The position numbers and the translations under genes are program-made. Shown here in pieces: positions 7,815 through 15,293 of a DNA stretch of 34,135 bases (within the stretch, counting starts at the first letter, position 1; every line of letters starts with the position of its first letter). Under the pieces are notes generated by a model that was not told the origin of the DNA, searched no databases, and saw only the letters and a list, made by a program, of their open reading frames with translations. Source of the stretch: Gammaproteobacteria bacterium (GTDB lineage Bacteria; Pseudomonadota; Gammaproteobacteria; Pseudomonadales; Pseudohongiellaceae); contig JAQWOJ010000021.1 of NCBI GenBank assembly GCA_029245905.1, positions 1 through 34,135 on the forward strand. Reading direction: 5' to 3'.

Positions 7815-8990
7815 TTGGCGAAGAATAGTGTTCATAAACAAGTCATACCAATCTTAGATATGTTTAGGCTTTTTGCCGCGCTTTTAGTGGTTCTTGTCCA
7901 CTACGAGATTATTTTTGGTAAGTTTGTTATTTACGGTTCGTTGGGTACTACAGCGCTGTCTTGGTTCTTTGTATTAAGTGGTTTTATAATCGCCTACAGT
8001 TATCCGACTCTTAGTACTGTTGAGGATTTAAAGCGGTTTTATATTCATCGGTTCATCAGAATCTATCCTGTTTACAGCTTAGCCGTGTTAGTTTCGGCTT
8101 TGTTTGTAGGTATTGGGTTTAATTCTCTGGGTGATGAGTTTTTTACTGAAGTACGGAGGCCGTTCCAAATTTCGTATGACCTTCCCGAGCTAAAAGACAA
8201 CTCATTTTGGGCCTTCGCAGGACTCAGGCATCTTACGTTCACTCAGTCAATTAGTAGCATCGAAACGTTGAAGTTGGTTTTTAATGGCCCTCTGTGGTCC
8301 CTAGTTTTGGAGATCTATTTTTATTTGGTATTTCCTGTCTTGCTGATAATTCTGAAACCGATAAACACCATGGTTAAGATCTCAGTTGCGCTGATTGTGG
8401 GTTACATACTCCAGTTTTCCCTGATCCAATACTTTTTGCCTGATGTCGAGTCCTATAATGTTATGAATTTAAACGTGCCGGTTTACACTAACCCTGCAAT
8501 TCGCGGGCTAGAATTTGTATTTGGTATGTTGTTATACAAAGCATTTGCGTTGCTTCCGCCAATCACAATTGAAGAAGAGCTAAATCTGAAACCGCTCCTA
8601 ATAACTATTGTTGCTTATTTAGCAGTAAATATTATTGGAGAAAAATTCGTTCCTTATGAATATAGTATGTTTTTATTTGGTGTTCCTATTGTAACAATTT
8701 TAGTTTTTACTTTAGCGAGATCGCACTGGTATCCTAAGGGTAGAGCATATGATTTTTGCTTATGGGCAGGTGGTGTGAGCTATGTCCTGTACTGTCTCCA
8801 TTGGCCTTTAATGGAGATGATCCAGTTGTGGGATCTGTTACCGCAAACAAGTACGTTTGCTCTACATCTGCTTTTTTTAGTAATAATACTTTTAGGCGTT
8901 TCGCATATAGTCTACAAATGGTTTGAAACACCGGTTCGAGGCCTTCTCTACCGTAAGGCGGGAAGATCCCGAAAAGCAGCCGGCCACTGA
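7815..8990 (+). CDS. Membrane acyltransferase, acyltransferase-3 (OafA-like) family
   Basis: The 391-residue protein has about ten hydrophobic segments. It opens with the family hallmark: Arg18 and His29 within LDMFRLFAALLVVLVHYE, then SWFFVLSGFIIAYSY and a basic RFIRIYPVY loop. These enzymes move acetyl or other acyl groups onto sugars, lipids or glycans at the inner membrane. The start is TTG at 7815: an in-frame stop lies at 7806-7808, AGAGG is about 11 bp upstream, and the first ATG (7860) would remove the conserved segment's beginning. It starts 32 bp after the GMC gene and may share its transcript. The acceptor is unknown. Confidence 0.88.
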   Translation: MAKNSVHKQVIPILDMFRLFAALLVVLVHYEIIFGKFVIYGSLGTTALSWFFVLSGFIIAYSYPTLSTVEDLKRFYIHRFIRIYPVYSLAVLVSALFVGIGFNSLGDEFFTEVRRPFQISYDLPELKDNSFWAFAGLRHLTFTQSISSIETLKLVFNGPLWSLVLEIYFYLVFPVLLIILKPINTMVKISVALIVGYILQFSLIQYFLPDVESYNVMNLNVPVYTNPAIRGLEFVFGMLLYKAFALLPPITIEEELNLKPLLITIVAYLAVNIIGEKFVPYEYSMFLFGVPIVTILVFTLARSHWYPKGRAYDFCLWAGGVSYVLYCLHWPLMEMIQLWDLLPQTSTFALHLLFLVIILLGVSHIVYKWFETPVRGLLYRKAGRSRKAAGH

Positions 8991-9245
8991 GATTGGGTTG
9001 TTCCAGCGATTCTTAGCGTTGAAGTTACAATTAGCTTTTTCCTAAATTAAAGGAACAAAGAAAGAAGCCCGGGGCCCTGGTCAGGGATGTGGGTCTTTAT
9101 AGAATGATCCTGCGGAAGAGCGTTTAGTATATTTCTTGGGGCTAAAGTCGCTTGCATCCTAGACACCATAGGGTAATTATGATTATATCCGTGGAAGTTT
9201 GGATACCAATTTAGTAACACTAATTAAAGCAAAAAAGGTAGAACT

Positions 9246-10154
9246 ATGAAGATTCAATGGCTTCCTCTAGCAATTGCGACTTTAGTGGTGGGTTGTGCCC
9301 CTGCTGAAAATTCATCAAATGAGTCTGCGTCGCCCCAAGTGGCTTCAGCTGCAGAGGCGCCGGGCAATGATATCCCGCGCACTCCCAGTGGCAAGCCTGA
9401 TTTTAACGGGATCTGGCAAGCGCTTATGAACGCCAACGATAATTTGGAGCCTGCTCCGCCAAAAGCTTCAAACCACCTTGTTCCAGGAGACTTTGTTCCT
9501 GTTCCAGGTCCTGAAGTTGTGGCGCTTGGTGCTGTTGGGGCTGTGCCAGCAAGCTTTGGCGTGGTTGAGGGAGGGGAGATTCCATACAGGCCAGAAATGC
9601 TTGCGCGTCGTGAGGAGAACCGTGAAAACTATTTAACTATGGATCCCGAGATTAAGTGTTACATGCCGGGCGTCCCTAGAGGAAATTATCAGCCACATCC
9701 TTTACAAATATTTCAAAGTGAAAGCGCATTTTTTATCGCGTATTCTTTTGCCGGTGCCGTTCGCAATATTTTCTTAGAAGATCCGGGTCCTGCCCCTGTT
9801 GATTCATGGATGGGTCAATCCTTCGGCTACTGGGAAGGAGATACTTGGGTGGTAGAAGTAACAGGCCAAGACGAACGTACTTGGTTTGACAGAGCCGGTA
9901 ATTTTCACAGCTATGAAATGAAGGTGACAGAACGTTGGAATTTGGTTTCTGACAATGTAATTGAGTATGAAGCGACTATTGAAGATCCTCAGACGTTCAC
10001 TCGGCCCTGGACCATAAAGCTACCTTTATATCGCCGTCTCGAGGAAGGATATGAATTGCCGCAGTTCAAATGTGTCGAATTTGTGGAGGAGATGATGTAC
10101 GGCAGGTACCGTAAGGGTCGCGAGGGTGAGTTAAATTTTCAATTAAATAACTAG
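9246..10154 (+). CDS. Lipoprotein of the PRTxSGKPD/WMGxSxGxW family, unknown function
   Basis: The 302-residue product has a lipoprotein signal with lipobox VVGC (Cys17) and a low-complexity Ser/Ala/Glu linker. PRTPSGKPDFNGIW follows (44-57), then EIPYRPEMLARRE and DSWMGQSFGYWEGDTWVVE (about 186-204). The same motifs occur in the same order in the gene at 17915-18916, so the window holds two members of the family. I recall this family as common in marine gammaproteobacteria and Acidobacteria, without an assigned function. The many aromatic residues and beta-type pattern suggest an extracytoplasmic beta-rich domain. It lies 167 bp upstream of a DUF6152 gene in the same orientation, a pairing I recall from related genomes. 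Localisation is well supported; role unknown. Confidence 0.85.
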   Translation: MKIQWLPLAIATLVVGCAPAENSSNESASPQVASAAEAPGNDIPRTPSGKPDFNGIWQALMNANDNLEPAPPKASNHLVPGDFVPVPGPEVVALGAVGAVPASFGVVEGGEIPYRPEMLARREENRENYLTMDPEIKCYMPGVPRGNYQPHPLQIFQSESAFFIAYSFAGAVRNIFLEDPGPAPVDSWMGQSFGYWEGDTWVVEVTGQDERTWFDRAGNFHSYEMKVTERWNLVSDNVIEYEATIEDPQTFTRPWTIKLPLYRRLEEGYELPQFKCVEFVEEMMYGRYRKGREGELNFQLNN

Positions 10155-10321
10155 GTCAAAACGAAAAAAGGGTCTTTTTTGGCGCATTTCTGCTTGGAAA
10201 TTCACTATGGCCTTGTGTAGAATAAGCGCATTACGCGAAGAGAGATAATAGCGTGTGATTAGGTGGGAATTAGAACCTAGTAAATAACGCTCTGAATTAA
10301 CCTAAAATAGGGTGAAACTAT

Positions 10322-10771
10322 ATGAAAACTAAACTTTTGGCGTTAGCAGCTGTGACGGCGATAGGCGTTGTTGCAATCAAACCACCAGCGACCGCTCACC
10401 ATGCGTTCTCCGCTGAATTTGATGCAAACCTTCCTGTCCGCCTTGGTGGCCCAATAACTAGAGTAGAGTGGATCAATCCGCATACGTGGATTCACTTGGA
10501 TAACAACGACCCTGAGGCAACTAGAGATCCTGGCCCTTGGATGGTAGAGGGTGGAACACCGAATACTCTTTTGCGGCGTGGAATTAACCGTAACTCTCTT
10601 GTGAGAGGTACTGACATCGTGGTGACCGGGTATCAGAGCAAAGATCGACTTTGCGAGCCTACCTGTCGCGCGAACGGCAGAGATATTACATTCCCAGATG
10701 GTCGTAAATTGTTCATGGGTTCCTCTGGTACTGGCGCTCCCAGAGACGGTTCAGACGCGGCCGAAAATTAG
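10322..10771 (+). CDS. DUF6152 family exported protein
   Basis: The 149-residue protein has a Sec signal ending at TAHHAFSAEFD, so the mature form starts with a double His (about residues 26-27). The DUF6152 pattern is clear: G-PITRVEWINPHTWIHLD, then WMVEGGTPNTLLRRGINRNSL, G-DIVVTGYQSKDR, and a C-terminal GRKLFMGSSGTGAP. The domain looks like a small beta-barrel. The N-terminal HH and the conserved NPH could bind a metal, but this is inference. Cys residues in DRLCEPTCRANG are spaced like a disulfide. It is followed by a strong terminator and preceded by a family lipoprotein gene, so the two may work together at the cell surface or in the periplasm. Confidence 0.88.
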   Translation: MKTKLLALAAVTAIGVVAIKPPATAHHAFSAEFDANLPVRLGGPITRVEWINPHTWIHLDNNDPEATRDPGPWMVEGGTPNTLLRRGINRNSLVRGTDIVVTGYQSKDRLCEPTCRANGRDITFPDGRKLFMGSSGTGAPRDGSDAAEN

Positions 10772-10783
10772 TCGGTATTGAAT

Positions 10784-10827
10784 GCAAAAAAGCCTGATTA
10801 TCCTCTCGGATAATCAGGCTTTTTTGC
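10784..10827. terminator. Strong bidirectional intrinsic terminator
   Basis: Perfect 20-bp arms (10784-10803 and 10808-10827) surround the loop TCTC. The GC-containing core GCCTGATTATCC is flanked by A6 on one side and T6 on the other, so it ends transcription in both directions. It serves the DUF6152 gene from the left and the transmembrane anchor/HupE/cytochrome operon from the right. Confidence 0.95.
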
Positions 10828-10854
10828 ACCTAAAAGATTAAAAACCTATCGTTT

Positions 10855-11427
10855 TTAAGGAGCGGTTACTGGTTCTAAAGCGCGGCTAAAGTCGCCACCA
10901 TCCCTAAAAACGGTCGAATCTATAAAAAATCCAGCGGCATGTAGGCGAACTGTAGTAGTGCGGCCGCTTCTATTTTCCCAAAACCAACCATGAATGCCAG
11001 TAAAGGGCGCGTGAAACGAGCCTGTTCGACTGATGTCATTTCCCTGCTCAAAGCTTTCGGCATACTCCTCCCCAAGACCGGCGGGTTCCGCATGCATATC
11101 AAAATAGACTTCACGACCTGCAGTCCACGTGAAAACCATCGGCGCATCGAGGTCCATAGTGTATTTATACTCCACGGATTGGAAAGGCCCCAGTTCAAAC
11201 TCTACATAATCTGATCGGTGAACTTCTGCTTGCTCTTCAAAGGGATTTTCTGTTCGAGATAATTCAGTCAAGCCCGTTAAATTTCCTGTTCCTAAGGGGT
11301 CTAAGCCAAACTCCGCTGGGAGGATTGTAGTTAATAATATAAGCGAACCGACACCGATTGAAACCCCTATCGCTATCAGAATACTCCTTGGGGAAGGGGG
11401 GGTGATCGCGTCTTTTTCGGCAGTCAT
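10855..11427 (-). CDS. Transmembrane anchor protein, HupE-associated
   Basis: The 190-residue product has a short polar N-terminus, one membrane span at about residues 15-37 (ILIAIGVSIGVGSLILLTTILP), and a C-terminal extracytoplasmic beta-rich domain. That domain includes FELGPFQSVEYKYTMD, APMVFTWTAGREVYFDMHAEP and HAPFTGIHGWFWENRSGRTTTVRLHAAGFF. This layout fits the proteins annotated 'transmembrane anchor protein' in proteobacteria, which I recall next to HupE/UreJ genes. The gene starts 14 bp after the HupE stop, with TGGAG upstream, and is last in the cytochrome c-HupE-anchor operon. Histidines in FDMHAEP, FHAPF and GIHGW could contact metal. The function is unproven. Confidence 0.8.
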   Translation of the reverse strand: MTAEKDAITPPSPRSILIAIGVSIGVGSLILLTTILPAEFGLDPLGTGNLTGLTELSRTENPFEEQAEVHRSDYVEFELGPFQSVEYKYTMDLDAPMVFTWTAGREVYFDMHAEPAGLGEEYAESFEQGNDISRTGSFHAPFTGIHGWFWENRSGRTTTVRLHAAGFFIDSTVFRDGGDFSRALEPVTAP

Positions 11428-11441
11428 AAATGCTCCAGAAA

Positions 11442-12149
11442 TTAAACAGATGGTAGCACTAGATACGCGGTAATTTGGTAGCCAGCTAGGAGAAAGCCTC
11501 CGGTCATTAACGCCGTATTTGTGATAAAGGCATGTCGTAGATAGCTCTCATGGGTTCGCCAAACACTGAGTAATACAAATACAGTCGACAGGGCTAGGAT
11601 TTGGCCGATCTCAACACCAATATTAAAACTAATAATGTTGGCCACGAGTCCATTGTCAGAGATGGTGAATTCTTGAAGTTTAGTCGCCAATCCCAGGCCG
11701 TGAAATAGGCCGAACACAAAAACAGCAATTTTTGTATTGGGGTCGATCCCCATTAGTTTTTTAAAGCCATTAATATTCTCAAAAGCCTTATAAACAATGG
11801 ATAGACCTATTATGGCATCGATTAGGTAGGCGTTAACCCGCAGGTCGGCAAGCACTCCTAACAAAAGAGTAATGCTATGCCCAATTGCAAAAAGAGTTAC
11901 GTAATGAATTACATGTTTTGGTCTATAAAGGAAAAATATTACTCCCACCAAAAACAGGAGATGATCGTAACCAGTAATCATATGCTTAGCGCCAAGGTAG
12001 ATAAATGGAAATATTGCTGGTCCGTCTATCGCTTGAACGAAATTAGCGTCAGAGCCCTCTATCGTGTGAGCGGTTAGATCGATCGCAAAGTAGGCGACAA
12101 GTGCTAATGAGATCGTTTTTAAAACAAACTGGTATTGTGAACTCATCAT
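11442..12149 (-). CDS. HupE/UreJ family membrane protein (putative metal permease)
   Basis: This 235-residue protein has about six to seven hydrophobic segments and the HupE/UreJ signature. His56 sits in LGAKHMITGYDHLLFLVG with Asp62-His63, followed by GHSITLLLG (His91), FGLFHGLGLA (His150) and FNIGVEIGQ (Glu180). Family members are thought to move nickel, cobalt or related metals, though most HupE_2-type proteins are untested. ATG 12149 is chosen because a further in-frame extension would lie inside the cytochrome c gene, whose stop is 10 bp upstream. It lies between a cytochrome c lipoprotein and a membrane anchor protein, with no hydrogenase or urease genes nearby, so a nickel-enzyme role is not supported by context. 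Confidence 0.9.
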   Translation of the reverse strand: MMSSQYQFVLKTISLALVAYFAIDLTAHTIEGSDANFVQAIDGPAIFPFIYLGAKHMITGYDHLLFLVGVIFFLYRPKHVIHYVTLFAIGHSITLLLGVLADLRVNAYLIDAIIGLSIVYKAFENINGFKKLMGIDPNTKIAVFVFGLFHGLGLATKLQEFTISDNGLVANIISFNIGVEIGQILALSTVFVLLSVWRTHESYLRHAFITNTALMTGGFLLAGYQITAYLVLPSV

Positions 12150-12159
12150 TTTGGAAACT

Positions 12160-12675
12160 TTAGTCAGCGGTACTGTCGGCAAATCGGGTATTAATGTCGG
12201 GGCTATAGGCTTGATGGCACGCTGTGCAAACACTATAAAGCTGTGCTCCGGCTTGAAAAAAATCTTCCTCATTTTGTGCGCCAGCCGCTGCCATTGCTAA
12301 TATGCCAGCTTCACTTAATCCTTGGGAATAAATCATCCACGCATCCTCATCTTCAGCTCTTCCTGGTAGTGCAAGCATATTTCCAGCTTCAACCACCACA
12401 GCGGCTTGTGCTCTGACGTACTCCCACCCTTCATCGGTGGTGGGATAGAGATCCTCATAACCAGCGGCATCCATTACCCATCCAGCTGAGTCCCACAAAA
12501 TATCAGATGCCGGTTCTAAAACTAGGTTCATAACTTGCTGTACATTAAGCGAAGTGTTGTAAGTTGTTTCCACCGGTAGGCGTTCTTCAGGTTGGTTTTC
12601 AGAGCATCCAACTATGATTAAGCATATCGCTAATAGCAGTCCTATTCTTGTGGAATCGATCTTTTTGGAATCCAT
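12160..12675 (-). CDS. Monohaem cytochrome c lipoprotein
   Basis: The 171-residue product has a lipoprotein signal (lipobox IVGC, Cys24) and a single C-terminal haem c motif CTACH (Cys150, Cys153, His154), 17 residues from the end. The middle is helical and acidic (LNVQQVMNLVLEPASDILWDSAGWVMDAAG). A C-terminal CxxCH after four predicted helices is the layout of cytochrome c'-like four-helix bundles, so this may be a c-prime relative tethered to a membrane. ATG 12675 is preferred with AGGTGAG a few bases upstream; a GTG nine bases earlier overlaps that site. It is the first gene of an operon with HupE and the anchor protein and diverges from the propeller gene. Electron transfer or ligand binding is likely; the partner is unknown. 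Confidence 0.88.
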   Translation of the reverse strand: MDSKKIDSTRIGLLLAICLIIVGCSENQPEERLPVETTYNTSLNVQQVMNLVLEPASDILWDSAGWVMDAAGYEDLYPTTDEGWEYVRAQAAVVVEAGNMLALPGRAEDEDAWMIYSQGLSEAGILAMAAAGAQNEEDFFQAGAQLYSVCTACHQAYSPDINTRFADSTAD

Positions 12676-12825
12676 TTTTCTCACCTATAAATTCTTTAAC
12701 GCAGCATCGTACTGTTTAAAACTGATATCGGAGGCTGAATAAGATCTATAAAGCTCGGAAATCAGCAATAATCTAATTGAGAGTCTGCCCTAAAATACAT
12801 TATTATTCCACCAACAGGCCTTTTT

Positions 12826-13998
12826 ATGTGGAGTGTTTTTAAGTTCGTGTTATTTGATTTTAGAAAATATTTTCTGGTGGGACTGTTTCTTACTTTTAGC
12901 AGTATGATTCGCGGTGAGGTGATAATAGAGCCAACACCCGATGGCGGCATCCAACCTCGATTGACTCTGGACAATGAGGGTCATGTTCATCTCCTGTACT
13001 TTAAGAAAAGAATTAATCGTCCTTCTTCTAGAGAAGGAAACCTCTATTATCGTCAGTATGATGATGAGGCCGGAAGATTTGGCATTCCCATCAGGGTGTC
13101 GAGCTCTGCTTTCTCAATGCAGACATTTTCAATTGCTCGAGCCTCTCTGGCGGTAACCGACGATGGGCGAGTGCATGCGATGTGGTACTACCCCAAGTCC
13201 TCGGAGATGATTTATAGCCGATCTAATCCTCAGCGAACTGTATTTGAAGAACAGCGCTCTATGGTTACGAATTATCAAGAAGGGATAGATGCGGGTGGTG
13301 ATATTGCAGCAACTGGGACAAGGGTAGCTATTGTTTGGGGAGCTGGAGATCTTACTGCCGAGCACAAGAGGACAATTTTTGCTAGATCTTCGTTTGATTC
13401 TGGGGAAAATTTTAGCGAGGAGCTTTCGATCAGTAATCCTGATCTAGGTGCTTGCGCTTGTTGTTCTTTGGCGGCTGATTACTTGGCTGCGGATGATTTA
13501 ATCGTGGCCTACCGTTCGGCAATTGATGGTATTGGACGGCATATGCAATTATTGACACTCGAAAGTAAAAATAATGAGATAAGCAATGCTTCCTATGGTG
13601 CGTTGCATGATAAACAAGAATGGGAAGCGTCTTTTTGCCCTTTAAGCACTAACGATATTTCTAAGGACAATGAGGGTCAGCATTGGTTAGTCTTTGAGAC
13701 AGAAAGCCGCATAATGGAGTTAAATTTGACGACTCAGAATAAGGTCGCAGCTGTTGGTGATCCTTTTATAGAGACGCGGCAGAAAAATCCAGCCGTGGCA
13801 ATTAACAAAGATGGAGAAAGGCTGATAGCTTGGGGTGAAGCGATAAGTCATGCGCGGGGCGGCAGATTAAACATGCGACTATTTGATCAGGCAAGCAGAA
13901 GCTTAGATGTGGAATCGATGCGAGAAATAAATATACCAGACTATAGTTTCCCTGCGACGGTTGCATTACCTACGGGTGATTTCCTCGTTTTATATTAG
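12826..13998 (+). CDS. Exported sialidase/BNR-like propeller protein with a CxCC motif
   Basis: The 390-residue protein has an N-terminal hydrophobic export segment (about 15-30). Repeated propeller-like blades follow, each with a short hydrophobic strand and a following turn: GGIQPRLTLDNEGHVHLLYF, ASLAVTDDGRVHAMWYY, GGDIAATGTRVAIVWG, NPAVAINKDGERLIAWGE. Aspartate-box-like SSFDSGENF occurs near residue 188. A cysteine group, Cys210, Cys212 and Cys213 (GACACCSLAAD), with Cys271 (ASFCPLS), recalls a set of sialidase-like proteins with a conserved CxCC...CP pattern. The catalytic sialidase residues were not identified, so this is probably a binding or redox-linked protein. It diverges from the cytochrome c operon and ends 3 bp from the convergent gene at 14002. 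Confidence 0.75.
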   Translation: MWSVFKFVLFDFRKYFLVGLFLTFSSMIRGEVIIEPTPDGGIQPRLTLDNEGHVHLLYFKKRINRPSSREGNLYYRQYDDEAGRFGIPIRVSSSAFSMQTFSIARASLAVTDDGRVHAMWYYPKSSEMIYSRSNPQRTVFEEQRSMVTNYQEGIDAGGDIAATGTRVAIVWGAGDLTAEHKRTIFARSSFDSGENFSEELSISNPDLGACACCSLAADYLAADDLIVAYRSAIDGIGRHMQLLTLESKNNEISNASYGALHDKQEWEASFCPLSTNDISKDNEGQHWLVFETESRIMELNLTTQNKVAAVGDPFIETRQKNPAVAINKDGERLIAWGEAISHARGGRLNMRLFDQASRSLDVESMREINIPDYSFPATVALPTGDFLVLY

Positions 13999-14001
13999 GC
14001 C

Positions 14002-14655
14002 CTAGTTCCCAGGGAAAGGGGGTGACATTATTTCTTGTCTCAACAATTCTTTTTCTAGTTCATTTTGCTGTTGGTTGGTTTCTGATCTGACTCGTTGGTT
14101 TTGTTCAAATACAGAGCTTTCGAGCGAACTTCGCTCTTTACTGAGAAGTTGATTTAGCTGTATTTCAGATATTCTACGATTTATAGAGGTATATGCCTGG
14201 CTTTGCTGAAAGTTATTTTGTAGTAATTCAACGGCTTTTGTTACATATTGGGTGCGTTTTTGAAGCGCATTTTCGCCGCATGTAAATTCGATCTCCATCA
14301 TGGCTCGCAGATTTTTCTCGACAGCGCTAGGGGGTAATGATTGATCGCTCACAAAGTCATCGCGCCAAAGTTTTAAAGCGTCACAGTTTGCGATATATCT
14401 GGCCACGAGCTCCCCATCTACTGCTTTTAAGAAATCATCGCAGTTGATGAGGCTTCTGGTATCAGTCTTCTCGACAGTGTTTAGACAAATTTTTGCCTTA
14501 TCATCTAATTTAGCTAGCGCACTTGAGACTATTTCTATTCGCTTTTCTAAGGTAGAAACCTGCGCAAACAAAACAATTGGTGCGGCGAATATTCCTATAA
14601 AGTAAGCGAATTTTATGAAGACTCGGGCTATATATAATTTAGTCGTAGATTTCAA
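14002..14655 (-). CDS. Exported helical, cysteine-containing protein, unknown
   Basis: I do not recognise the family. The start is uncertain: TTG at 14655 gives a 217-residue protein whose first ~26 residues (KSTTKLYIARVFIKFAYFIG, then IFAAPIVLFA) make a convincing Sec signal. The next upstream ATG (14754) would put ~33 residues before it, inside the preceding gene. The mature part is helical and hydrophilic. It has four spaced cysteines (KICLNT, INCDDF, ANCDAL, FTCGEN) that could form two disulfides, and ends in a Gln/Glu-rich coiled coil (QNQRVRSETNQQQNELEKEL). It overlaps the YkgJ gene by 17 bp, so the two are probably coupled. It is likely periplasmic. Confidence 0.6.
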   Translation of the reverse strand: MKSTTKLYIARVFIKFAYFIGIFAAPIVLFAQVSTLEKRIEIVSSALAKLDDKAKICLNTVEKTDTRSLINCDDFLKAVDGELVARYIANCDALKLWRDDFVSDQSLPPSAVEKNLRAMMEIEFTCGENALQKRTQYVTKAVELLQNNFQQSQAYTSINRRISEIQLNQLLSKERSSLESSVFEQNQRVRSETNQQQNELEKELLRQEIMSPPFPGN

Positions 14656-15067
14656 ACCTTTGTTCCCATTTCTTAAATCGGTTGCGACAATATTTTTCAA
14701 GGTCGTCGTGCGAAGCAAACCAAAGTTCGCTAGTCTCTTTAATAGATGCGTCATATTCACAGAAGTCGTTGGAATACTCTCGACAGACCCAGGGCCTTGA
14801 TTCATAGATACTACAAATTCCGCCTGGGAGCAAATGGCTGCAGTTGCTATGAATGTAGAGAAACCAGCCATCGGCGTCCTTAAATATGTTTATATTCTCG
14901 TGAGAAACTTGCCAAAGCAGATGATCAAAATCTTCTCTCGTTCTCGGGCTTGGGATTTTTTGATTTATTGAATTGCAGCATATTGACTTAGTGCATCGGA
15001 CACATTTTTTATCGATATTAAGGTCCTTAATACTGCCTCTTTCAGAAAGTTTGATCTTTGCATTCAT
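14639..15067 (-). CDS. YkgJ-family cysteine cluster protein (zinc/iron chelating)
   Basis: The 142-residue cytoplasmic protein has the YkgJ/Fli-type cysteine cluster: Cys22, Cys25, Cys30 and Cys31 (KCVRCTKSICCNS), then Cys76 (HSNCSHL), Cys85 (GGICSIYESRPWVCREY) and Cys95, with Cys103 beyond. Such proteins are predicted to chelate zinc or iron, and their function is poorly known. The RPWVCREY segment is a hallmark of the family. ATG 15067 is chosen; a TTG twelve bases upstream is possible. Downstream it overlaps an exported coiled-coil protein. No other metal gene is adjacent. Confidence 0.88.
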   Translation of the reverse strand: MNAKIKLSERGSIKDLNIDKKCVRCTKSICCNSINQKIPSPRTREDFDHLLWQVSHENINIFKDADGWFLYIHSNCSHLLPGGICSIYESRPWVCREYSNDFCEYDASIKETSELWFASHDDLEKYCRNRFKKWEQRFEIYD

Positions 15068-15293
15068 ATATAAATCCAATTGTCTTAAGTAGTCCGGTAA
15101 ATCTCTTAAGATAAAGTTTTAAAACACCCACACTAACACTTTTATTTTGTAGATTATAAGCTACCTGGATATAGTAAAGACACATTTTGTGCGACTAGGT
15201 GTTTTTCTCATTTCTTAAGTAGTGAAAAAATCGACTTGGCAAGTTATGATCACTGACAGTGTATTTAAAATGTTCGCTTTATGGGAATATGCT

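Noticed and set aside
9067..9097. GC-rich stretch with CCCTGGTCAGGG after the acyltransferase gene
   Set aside because: The inverted repeat has only 5-bp arms and no T-run, so it is not a convincing terminator.
10164..10180. AAAAAAG-GGT-CTTTTTT inverted repeat between the lipoprotein and DUF6152 genes
   Set aside because: An almost pure A/T stem with a triloop is too weak to be called a terminator; the two genes may still be co-transcribed.
11442..12272. Longer HupE frame with 41 extra N-terminal residues
   Set aside because: The extension runs inside the 3' end of the cytochrome c gene and lacks membrane or signal character.
14656..14871. N-terminal extension of the exported coiled-coil gene
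   Set aside because: This open frame lies on the same strand inside the YkgJ gene; the extra residues precede a clear signal peptide and would make it internal.
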